Part shown: positions 58,390 to 64,000 of the stretch, piece after piece
Layout: every line of letters starts with the position of its first letter
Numbering within the stretch: the stretch's first letter is position 1
NCBI RefSeq assembly: GCF_001905505.1
Contig: NZ_LIPG01000007.1
Location: 124,001 to 188,000 of the forward strand
Source: Streptomyces sp. CB02058
Lineage (GTDB): Bacteria > Actinomycetota > Actinomycetes > Streptomycetales > Streptomycetaceae
Direction of reading: 5' to 3'
DNA length: 64,000 nt
Position numbers and translations under genes: made by a program
The notes under the pieces: model-generated
The model's input: the letters and a program-made list of their open reading frames with translations, nothing else
The model's database searches: none
Told to the model about the DNA's origin: nothing

Positions 58390-58722
58390 TCAGCCGGCCG
58401 ATGTCTCGCTGGTCTTCGACTCGAGCGCCTCCAGGCGCTCGCGCAGTTCACGGTTCTCGTCCTGGAGGGAATTGCGGGCGGCCCGGGAACTCAGCGCGGG
58501 ATCGGTCTCCCACCAGTCGATCCCGGCCTTCTTCGCCGTGTCCACGGAGGCGACGAACAGGCGGAGGCGGATGGTGAGCAGCTCGATGTCGAGAAGGTCG
58601 ATCTTGATGTCACCCGCGATGACGATGCCCTTGTCCAGAACCCGTTCGAGGATGTCGGCGAGGTTGGTGTTCTGCGGCCCCGGGATGGGGTACGCGTCCC
58701 GGCCGAGGTCGAGATCCGTCAC
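58390..58722 (-). CDS. gvpJ: Gas vesicle protein GvpJ (GvpA family)
   Basis: 110 aa. NTNLADILERVLDKGIVIAGDIKIDLLDIELLTIRLRLFVASVDTAKKAGIDWW is the GvpA/J domain. A helical Glu/Arg tail (LQDENRELRERLEALES) follows, as in other GvpJ. It is a minor component that shapes the vesicle tip or nucleates the shell. Its ATG overlaps the gvpZ stop. Confidence 0.92.
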   Translation of the reverse strand: MTDLDLGRDAYPIPGPQNTNLADILERVLDKGIVIAGDIKIDLLDIELLTIRLRLFVASVDTAKKAGIDWWETDPALSSRAARNSLQDENRELRERLEALESKTSETSAG

Positions 58723-59831
58723 CTCGATGCCCTCCGTCCTCGTCGCTTCCTGGGGGCGGTGTCCTCTTCCTCCTCCTCGGGCTCGCCGTCCTCCTCTTCT
58801 TCTTCGTCCTCGTATTCCTCGTCCTCGTACTCGGGTTCGTCGTCTTCCTCGTCCTCGTACTCGGGCTCCTCCTCGTCCTCGTACTCGTCTTCCTCCTCGG
58901 GCTCCTCTTCCTCCTCTTCCTCGGGCTCCTCTTCCTCGGGCTCGTCCTCGTACTCCGCGTCGTCCTCTTCCCCGTCCTCGGGTTCCTCGTCCGCCTCTTC
59001 GTTCTCGGCTTCCTCTTTTTCCATCGCCTCTTCGTGCGTCACGACAACTTCCCCGTCGCGGATTTCACCGCGCCAGCCCTCGGGTTCCTCGTCGGTCAGC
59101 GTGACGAACCGCTGGAAGAGTTTGAAGTCGAGTCGCATGCGGCGGCCCTGCACACGCCACAGATTGCCCGTCTTCTCGAAGAATCCTGACGGGTAGTACT
59201 CCACCACCAGAACGATCCGGGTCAGGCTCGGCGCGAGTTCGTGGAAGCTGACGCATCCGCGTGTGGAGCCCTTCGCTCCCTCGGAGGTCCACACGATGCG
59301 GTCGTCGGGCACCTGTTCCTGGACCGTGGCTTTGAAGCCGCGTGAGGACGGGCCGATCTTGACCTTCCAGTCGCTCTCCACCTCCTCCTCATCCGTCGAA
59401 ACGCTCTGCACGCCCTTCGTGAAGCTGCTGAACTCGTCGTAGCGCGTCCAGTGGTCGTAGGCGGTGCGCAGGGGCACCCCGACATCGAGCACCTCGATGA
59501 TGTTCATGGACTTGCCGCCGCTGGACTTGCGCTTGTTCTTCCCGCCGCCGAAAGCGTCCTTGGCCTTGTCCACGATGTTGTCCTTGACGCTGCTCGCCTT
59601 GTCCGCGACGAACGCCTTCACCGGGGATTCGCCCTGGAGGACACGGGAGCCGACCGACGCCAGTGAACCGCCGTTCTCGGCGATGTCGGTGAGCTGCCCT
59701 GTCAGCCCGGTCAGCTTGTCGCCCGCCTTCTCGGCGAGCTTCCCCGTCTGTGCGCCGAGAAAGTTCGAGAACTCCTCGCGGAGGCGGTCCACACCCGACT
59801 CTTCGGGTTCGTCTCTGTCCGTCCTGGCCAT
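58719..59831 (-). CDS. gvpZ: GvpZ: SRPBCC domain with a long acidic tail
   Basis: 370 aa. Residues 1-100 are helical (EEFSNFLGAQTGKLAEKAGDKLTGL). Residues 108-260 are a cyclase/dehydrase SRPBCC domain (NIIEVLDVGVPLRTAYDHWTRYDEFSSFTKGV and TRIVLVVEYYPSGFFEKTGNLWRV). Residues 270-355 are a tail almost wholly of Glu, Asp, Tyr and Pro (EPEEEEEEEPEEEDEYEDEE). It ends in a basic RKRRGRRASR. The gene lies six bases after gvpY and overlaps gvpJ. In Streptomyces gvp clusters this position is called gvpZ. Its role is not established. Confidence 0.85.
   Translation of the reverse strand: MARTDRDEPEESGVDRLREEFSNFLGAQTGKLAEKAGDKLTGLTGQLTDIAENGGSLASVGSRVLQGESPVKAFVADKASSVKDNIVDKAKDAFGGGKNKRKSSGGKSMNIIEVLDVGVPLRTAYDHWTRYDEFSSFTKGVQSVSTDEEEVESDWKVKIGPSSRGFKATVQEQVPDDRIVWTSEGAKGSTRGCVSFHELAPSLTRIVLVVEYYPSGFFEKTGNLWRVQGRRMRLDFKLFQRFVTLTDEEPEGWRGEIRDGEVVVTHEEAMEKEEAENEEADEEPEDGEEDDAEYEDEPEEEEPEEEEEEEPEEEDEYEDEEEPEYEDEEDDEPEYEDEEYEDEEEEEDGEPEEEEEDTAPRKRRGRRASR
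58740..59020 (-). repeat. Low-complexity acidic-tail repeats in gvpZ
   Basis: Imperfect tandem units of GAG/GAA/GAC/TAC codons (seen on the + strand as CTCCTCGGGCTC and similar) encode the Glu/Asp/Tyr tail of GvpZ. They are coding repeats and prone to slippage. Confidence 0.8.
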
Positions 59832-59837
59832 GGCTGC

Positions 59838-60791
59838 CTACCTCTGCCGTCCGCCGCGTCGGGACGCGGCTCGCTTCGATGACGTCGTCTTCTTGGCTGA
59901 AGCGCTCTTCCTGGCCGACGACTTCTTGGCGGGAGACGCCGACTTCTTCGCCGGAGCCGACTTCTGGGAGGGCGCCGACTTCTTGGCGGGAGCCTTGCGG
60001 GCCGTCTTCTTGGCCGGGGCCGACTTCTTCGCCGCCGCCTTCTTCGCGGGCGCCGACTTCTTGGCTGCCGACTTCTTGGCAGGCGCTTCCTTCTTCGCTG
60101 CCGACTTGTCGGCAGCGCTCTTCCTGGGGGCGGCCTTCTTGGCCGCGGCCTTCTTCGCAGGAGCCGGCTTCTCGGATGCGGCCTTCTTCGTCGCCGTCTT
60201 CTTCTCAGGCGCCTTCTTGGCGGGCGCCTTCTTGGCAGGAGCCTTCTTGGCAGGAGCCTTCTTGGCTGCCGAGGGCTTCTTCGACGGCGCCGCCTTCTTT
60301 CCAGTCCTGCGCCGGGGCTCCTCGGGCTCCTCGTCCTCGTACTCCTCCTCGGGCTCCTCTTCCTCCTCCGGTTCCTCGTCCTCGTACTCGTACTCCTCCT
60401 CGCCCTCCTCCGGTTCCTCCTCGTCGTCGTACCCCTCGTACTCCTCCTCGTCGTACTCGTCCTCGTCGGCCTCCTCCGGTTCCCCGAGGCGCGCCGTCCT
60501 CTCGCTGAGGGCATCGGCCAGGGAGTTCATGCCCCGGTCCGCCGCAGCCGTCAGCGCCTTCCTGCCGGAGTCGAGTACTTCGCCCTTCAACTGGTCCTGA
60601 AGTTCGGCGAACTGTGGCATCTCGCCCAGTCGGCGCATCCCTTCGGCGGCGAGCTGGCGAGGTTCGAGGCCGAAGCGCCTGCCGGCCAGGTAAGTGGCGA
60701 CGGAGAGTGCGAGACGGCCCTTCTTCGTGCGGCCGAGCACGTATCCGCCCACCACGGCGGCTGCGAGCGTGACCTTTGTCTGTTCTTCCAT
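59838..60791 (-). CDS. gvpY: GvpY: membrane-like N-terminus, acidic segment and histone H1-like basic tail
   Basis: 317 aa. Residues 1-110 are a conserved N-terminal part (VTLAAAVVGGYVLGRTKKGRLALSVATYLAGRRFGLEPRQL), with one or two hydrophobic helices. Residues 118-170 are acidic (EEADEDEYDEEEYEGYDDEE and similar). Residues 175-310 are repeats of KKAPAKKA-type units, with Lys, Ala, Pro and Ser like the tail of histone H1 or mycobacterial Hlp. A single chain thus holds an acidic block followed by a strongly basic one. The name follows position in streptomycete gvp clusters. The tail could bind DNA or the acidic tail of GvpZ. Confidence 0.82.
   Translation of the reverse strand: MEEQTKVTLAAAVVGGYVLGRTKKGRLALSVATYLAGRRFGLEPRQLAAEGMRRLGEMPQFAELQDQLKGEVLDSGRKALTAAADRGMNSLADALSERTARLGEPEEADEDEYDEEEYEGYDDEEEPEEGEEEYEYEDEEPEEEEEPEEEYEDEEPEEPRRRTGKKAAPSKKPSAAKKAPAKKAPAKKAPAKKAPEKKTATKKAASEKPAPAKKAAAKKAAPRKSAADKSAAKKEAPAKKSAAKKSAPAKKAAAKKSAPAKKTARKAPAKKSAPSQKSAPAKKSASPAKKSSARKSASAKKTTSSKRAASRRGGRQR
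59880..60310 (-). repeat. KKAPAKK-type coding repeats in gvpY
   Basis: Degenerate 12-18 bp units (on the + strand, CTTCTTGGC and CTTCTTCGC) encode the Lys-Ala-Pro tail of GvpY. An acidic low-complexity block continues to about 60480. Confidence 0.8.
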
Positions 60792-60798
60792 GAGTGAG

Positions 60799-61053
60799 TC
60801 ACCTTCGATGGTTCGGCGCGGGGCGGACCCGGGCGGCATGAAGCCGGTCGAGCAGCTCCTCCTCTTCCCGTTCGAACTCCTCCAGGCCGATGTGGCCGTC
60901 CTCGAGTTCCAGGTTCAGCGCGGCGAGCCGGGCCCTGATCACCTGCGGGTCGTTGAATTCGCGTTCGGCCGCGTCGTTCACCTTCTCCGCGACCCAGGCC
61001 ACGCCACGCACCGGTGCGAGCGGCAGCAGGAGCAGGCCGGTGAACAGTCCCAT
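60799..61053 (-). CDS. gvpG: Gas vesicle protein GvpG
   Basis: 84 aa. MGLFTGLLLLPLAPVRGVAWVAEKVNDAAEREF, then LAALNLELEDGHIGLEEFEREEEELLDRL, is the GvpG fold (helical accessory protein). It starts one base after the gvpF stop and ends seven bases before gvpY. Confidence 0.92.
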   Translation of the reverse strand: MGLFTGLLLLPLAPVRGVAWVAEKVNDAAEREFNDPQVIRARLAALNLELEDGHIGLEEFEREEEELLDRLHAARVRPAPNHRR

Positions 61054-61054
61054 G

Positions 61055-61804
61055 TCAGGCCCCTGCGACCGGGGTCCGGAGCGGGCGCGAGGAGACGAAG
61101 CTGTAGCAGGGCAGCGGTCCCGCGACCCGGAGCTCCACGTGGTCGCGATGGTCGTCGGCGAACCGCTGCGCCGCGGCCCTGAAGGTGTCGCTCTCGCTCC
61201 GGTCGACGAGGAACGACACGTTGAGCGCGCAGCCGTGGACCTCGGGCCCGGCGGCCACTGCGCGAGCCATCGGGGTGAGCTTGTGGAGGATCTTCCTCCC
61301 GGCGTCGGCAGCCCGGCGAGACAACGCGGTGGCGACGGCCTCCCCCAGCCGGACGTTCTCCTCGTAGCCGGGGCGCCTGCGGACCGCCTCACGCAGCCGG
61401 CGTACGTCCTTCTCCTGCTCGACCACGGCCGCGAGCGCGTCCTGGGCGGGGAGCGCCTTGAGGTTGATCTCGACGCCCCCGTCCAGGTGCCTCAGCGTGG
61501 CGAGGTGCTCCGCCCGCGACCCGGCCAGCTGGGCGCGCACCGAGTCCTCGTCCGGTGCGACGGCCCCGAACCTCATGGGCAGCACAGGACCGCCGTCCGA
61601 GAGCCGAAGCAGTACGTCCTGATGTGCCATCAGGTCACGTCGCCTGGCCCGCAGTTGTGGTGGGGCGTCGCTCACGACCGCAGTGAGCTTGCCGTCCCTC
61701 ACCAGCCTCAGCTCGGCCGGGGGGCTGCCCACGCCGGCCGTACCCGCCGGGAGCACGGCCGCCGCCGGGACGATCGCGTAGACGTACACGCCGTTCTGTG
61801 TCAC
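61055..61804 (-). CDS. gvpF: Gas vesicle protein GvpF (GvpL/F family)
   Basis: 249 aa from a GTG with GGAGG in the end of gvpA. GVYVYAIVPAAAVLP, LTAVVSDAP, MAHQDVLLRLSDGGPVLPMRFGAVAPDEDSVRAQL, and EVHGCALNVSFLVDRSESDTF with the terminal LPCYSFV are GvpF features. It is an essential assembly factor that binds GvpA. It is a paralogue of gvpL in this cluster. Confidence 0.93.
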   Translation of the reverse strand: MTQNGVYVYAIVPAAAVLPAGTAGVGSPPAELRLVRDGKLTAVVSDAPPQLRARRRDLMAHQDVLLRLSDGGPVLPMRFGAVAPDEDSVRAQLAGSRAEHLATLRHLDGGVEINLKALPAQDALAAVVEQEKDVRRLREAVRRRPGYEENVRLGEAVATALSRRAADAGRKILHKLTPMARAVAAGPEVHGCALNVSFLVDRSESDTFRAAAQRFADDHRDHVELRVAGPLPCYSFVSSRPLRTPVAGA

Positions 61805-61807
61805 GGC

Positions 61808-62257
61808 TCACGCCTCCGCGCGTCGGCGCCGCTGGGATCCCTCGCGTGCGGGGGCCCTCCGCTTCTTGGGCCGCTCCTCCCGCTCCTCGCCGTCCTCGTC
61901 GTCGTCGCCGCCCACCGCCTTGCGCACGGTGTCGCCGACCGACTCCGCGGCCTTGCGTACCTTGCGCTTGCCGATGGACTTGGCGGCGCGTCCTCCGAGC
62001 AGCTCGGGAATGGTCGTGCTTCCGGAGTCACGCTCCAGGTCGAGCCTGTTGCACGCCTCGGCGAAGCGGAGGTAGGTGTCCACACTCGCCACGACGATGC
62101 GCGCGTCTATCTTGAGGATCTCGATCCCGACCAGCGACACCCTGACGAACACGTCGATGACCATGCCCCGGTCGAGAATGAGTTCCAGGACGTCGTAGAG
62201 CGTCCCGGCCCGGGGCGGGCAGGGGGCGACTTCGTCGGCGTACATGGTCGTGGTCAT
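61808..62257 (-). CDS. gvpA: Gas vesicle structural protein GvpA, with a charged C-terminal extension
   Basis: 149 aa. TLYDVLELILDRGMVIDVFVRVSLVGIEILKIDARIVVASVDTYLRFAEACNRLDL is the classical GvpA core that forms the vesicle shell. Unlike cyanobacterial GvpA (about 70 aa), it has a tail of 60 residues: a basic AAKSIGKRKVRKAAESVG, an acidic GDDDEDGEEREE and a basic KKRRAPAREGSQRRRRAEA. The ATG at 62257 has AAGGA upstream; it follows gvpO by 36 bp. Confidence 0.93.
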   Translation of the reverse strand: MTTTMYADEVAPCPPRAGTLYDVLELILDRGMVIDVFVRVSLVGIEILKIDARIVVASVDTYLRFAEACNRLDLERDSGSTTIPELLGGRAAKSIGKRKVRKAAESVGDTVRKAVGGDDDEDGEEREERPKKRRAPAREGSQRRRRAEA

Positions 62258-62293
62258 GGAGCGTCCTTCCGGGTGGGGGGCGAATCGGGTCAC

Positions 62294-62614
62294 TCACTCG
62301 TCGGCGGAGCCCCGCCGGTAGCGGCGGACCCTGCTGTACTCCATGAGTTCGCCCCGCTCGTCGATCTGGACCTCGTAGGAGGCCAGCAGGCTCGTCGTGT
62401 CGGGGATGCGGGGCACTTCGAGGACATCGACGACGACGCACCAGCCGTCGTCCTTGCGCCGCACGGCCGACACCCCTTCCGCGGGGTGACAGATCAGACG
62501 TTCCAGGCTCTCGCAGGCGGCGCGGGCGGCATGTTCGGGACCGCGTCGGGACGCGGTGCGGGATGCCGTCTTCTTCGCTGTCTGCCCGGAGCGGGCGCGA
62601 CGATTCTCTGCCAT
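62294..62614 (-). CDS. gvpO: Gas vesicle protein GvpO
   Basis: 106 aa. A basic N-terminal arm (RRARSGQTAKKTASRTASRR) precedes the GvpO domain: AACESLERLICHPAEGVSAVRRKDDGWCVVVDVLEVPRIPDTTSLLASYEVQIDERGELMEYSRVRRYRRG. It is the first gene of the leftward gvp operon. The 122-bp divergent region 62615-62736 is the likely operon promoter; no clear sigma site was picked out. Confidence 0.92.
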   Translation of the reverse strand: MAENRRARSGQTAKKTASRTASRRGPEHAARAACESLERLICHPAEGVSAVRRKDDGWCVVVDVLEVPRIPDTTSLLASYEVQIDERGELMEYSRVRRYRRGSADE

Positions 62615-62736
62615 GGATTCCAGTCTGGTCAGGAACCGGCCGGGCGCATCTCGAAGGCTGGGCGGGGCCTGTGGGCACTCACCCTTTCGGCGTTCCGGCG
62701 GGACGCGTCGTGCGGGAGGCGTGCACAGTCGTAGGC

Positions 62737-63180
62737 ATGAGTGAGACCCGTGAACCGAGTGGGCCCGACGAGGAACACGTACGGCCGTCCGGGGTCGGCG
62801 ACACGACCGTCGAGGCCCTCGGGGTGCTGACGGAGGCGCTGGAGAAGGTGGAGCGGGCCCGGGGCCAGCTCTACGGGTTCCATCAGCTCACGGGCGGCGC
62901 GGACCTGACGCTCGACCGGGCGGTGGAGCTGCTCCGGATGGGGGGCCACGCGGAGCAGGCCGATCTCGTGGAGCGGGAGATCCTGGGCCGCAACGTCGTT
63001 CCCGGCTGCTGGACCTTCCAGCTCGTCGAGGCGTACGACGACACCTACTACCGGCCGTTCGTCGCGGTCGAGGAGCGGGTGCGCCAGGAGCTCGCCGGCG
63101 GGCGCAGGCACCTGTACGAGGCGGAGATGAAAGAGGCCCGCCGCACGCACGGGCACCCCCAGCACACGGCCCGGCCCTGA
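62737..63180 (+). CDS. Conserved hypothetical protein next to the gvp cluster
   Basis: 147 aa. VEALGVLTEALEKVERARGQLYGFHQLTGGADLTLDRAVELLRMGGHAEQADLVEREILGRNVVPGCWTFQLVEAYDDTYYRPFVAVEERVRQEL forms a helical core. I recall the pattern as a common actinomycete protein without known function. GGGAGG precedes the ATG. It ends two bases before the PHP gene, so the two are likely co-transcribed. Confidence 0.75.
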   Translation: MSETREPSGPDEEHVRPSGVGDTTVEALGVLTEALEKVERARGQLYGFHQLTGGADLTLDRAVELLRMGGHAEQADLVEREILGRNVVPGCWTFQLVEAYDDTYYRPFVAVEERVRQELAGGRRHLYEAEMKEARRTHGHPQHTARP

Positions 63181-63182
63181 CC

Positions 63183-64000
63183 ATGGATCCGGTCGACGCG
63201 CTGCGCCGGATCGCGTTCCTGCTGGAGCGGTCCCAGGCGGCCACCTACCGGGTGAAGGCCTTCCGCACGGCGGCCGGCGCGATCGGCTCGATGGACGGTG
63301 AGGAGCTCGCCGATCGGGTGACGCACGGCTCGCTCGAGGCGGTGCGCGGAATCGGGCCGAAGACGGCCGCGGTGATCCGCGAGGCGGTGGAGGGCGAGAC
63401 GCCCGCGTACCTCGCACGGCTGGAGGCGGAGTCCTCCAGCCCACTGGCGACCGGCGGCGAGAAGCTCCTCGCGGCGCTGCGCGGTGACTGCCATCTCCAC
63501 TCCGACTGGTCCGACGGTGGCAGCCCCATCGAGGAGATGGGCCGTACGGCGGCCGAGCTGGGCCACGAGTGGGCGGTGCTCACCGACCACTCCCCCCGGC
63601 TGACGGTCGCGAACGGGCTGTCGACCGAGCGTCTGCTGCGGCAGCTGTCCGTCGTGGCGGAGCTCAACGAGCGGTGGGCGCCCTTCCGTCTGCTCACGGG
63701 CATCGAGTGCGACATCCTCGACGACGGCTCGCTCGACCAGGATCCCGAAGTGCTGGAGCGCCTCGACGTGGTGGTCGTCTCCGTGCACTCGAAGCTGCGC
63801 ATGGACGCCGCGGCGATGACCCGGCGGATGCTCGCGGCCGTACGCGATCCGCACGCGGACATCCTCGGGCACTGCACCGGGCGGCTCGTCGGCGCGAAGA
63901 AGCGGCCCGAGTCCGTGTTCGACGCCGAGCGGGTCTTCGCCGCCTGTGCCGAGTCGGGCACCGCCGTCGAGATCAACTGCCGCCCCGAGCGGCTCGACCC
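63183..64000 (+). CDS. HhH-PHP protein (PolX-like fragment organisation), partial
   Basis: 272 codons to the window edge. Residues 1-75 hold a helix-hairpin-helix part like the N-terminus of family X DNA polymerases: DALRRIAFLLERSQAATYRVKAFRTAAGAIGSM and VRGIGPKTAAVIREAVEGE. A PHP domain follows directly from about residue 100: DCHLHSDWSDGGSPIEEMGRTA, LTDHSPRLTVA, LTGIECDILDDGSLD, VVSVHSKLRM, and DILGHCTGR, with the metal-binding His and Asp residues. The palm and thumb that lie between these parts in PolX are missing. A nuclease or phosphoesterase role is likely. The 3' end lies outside the window. Confidence 0.8.
   Translation, partial: MDPVDALRRIAFLLERSQAATYRVKAFRTAAGAIGSMDGEELADRVTHGSLEAVRGIGPKTAAVIREAVEGETPAYLARLEAESSSPLATGGEKLLAALRGDCHLHSDWSDGGSPIEEMGRTAAELGHEWAVLTDHSPRLTVANGLSTERLLRQLSVVAELNERWAPFRLLTGIECDILDDGSLDQDPEVLERLDVVVVSVHSKLRMDAAAMTRRMLAAVRDPHADILGHCTGRLVGAKKRPESVFDAERVFAACAESGTAVEINCRPERLD

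Noticed and set aside
59880..60310. Regular short repeats resembling a CRISPR array
   Set aside because: Units are 12-18 bp, degenerate and in frame with the GvpY Lys-Ala-Pro tail. There are no uniform repeats or unique spacers and no cas genes.
58186..60600. Ser-rich and Phe/Ala-rich plus-strand frames over gvpJ, gvpZ and gvpY
   Set aside because: They are the complement of Glu/Asp and Lys/Ala coding repeats. The low complexity explains the open frames.

Overview
The window is chromosomal DNA from a Streptomyces (or very close actinomycete). The support is very high G+C with strong third-position GC, GTG starts, families largely confined to streptomycetes (DUF397 next to an XRE/DUF5753 regulator, PF04672 methyltransferases, a conservon, a ten-gene gvpO-A-F-G-Y-Z-J-L-S-K cluster, a LAXTG-anchored surface protein), and binding sites of streptomycete type (a DmdR/IdeR iron box and a CebR box). 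No transposase, integrase, phage module or CRISPR array was seen, so this reads as ordinary core or near-core chromosome. Both ends cut through genes.

Layout. 1-5.6 kb: end of a HIT protein, a small P-loop kinase, a secreted beta-propeller protein behind an iron box, a class A beta-lactamase lipoprotein, VOC and SRPBCC proteins, and a second-type porphobilinogen deaminase. 6-9.8 kb: a PF04672 methyltransferase, a DUF397/XRE pair beside an ATP-binding anti-sigma-like protein, an SGNH hydrolase and a 53-aa protein. 9.9-11 kb: tRNA-Trp and the divergent ohrA/ohrR peroxide pair. 11-15.2 kb: PP2C phosphatase, MASE1 membrane protein, alditol oxidase and a second PF04672 methyltransferase. 15.4-24 kb: an MT0933-type antitoxin-like protein, a sigma factor fused through a membrane segment to a CAP/SCP domain, a FUSC transporter, an orphan ctaD, a GH25 lysozyme and a radical SAM enzyme. 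24-27.4 kb: SRPBCC, pentapeptide-repeat, hypothetical and ArsR-SRPBCC genes.

27.5-32.4 kb is a complete L-rhamnose operon (isomerase, fused aldolase/dehydrogenase, kinase) with a visible promoter and a LacI-like operator. 32.6-38.5 kb holds a HIBYL-CoA hydrolase, a PAS-GAF-PP2C-ATPase regulator, a LAETG surface protein, a GNAT enzyme and a DUF6397-like protein. 38.6-44.4 kb is a conservon (cvnA-B-C-D) with an extra roadblock protein at the distal end and an MHYT membrane sensor at the proximal end. 44.6-57 kb is mixed: methyltransferase, MpaB-type protein, MOSC protein, front-end desaturase, SNF2 helicase coupled to a SWIM protein, Tat-exported amidase, DHA2 efflux pump, and an AA10 LPMO behind a CebR box.

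57-62.6 kb is the gas vesicle cluster. Its GvpZ and GvpY carry long, oppositely charged low-complexity tails. A short conserved protein and a PolX-like HhH/PHP protein close the window. The most unusual items are the one-chain sigma/zinc-motif/membrane/CAP protein, the charged gvp tails, the iron box before the YncE-like gene, the radical SAM enzyme with a CX8CX2C cluster motif, and the HhH-PHP protein without a polymerase palm.
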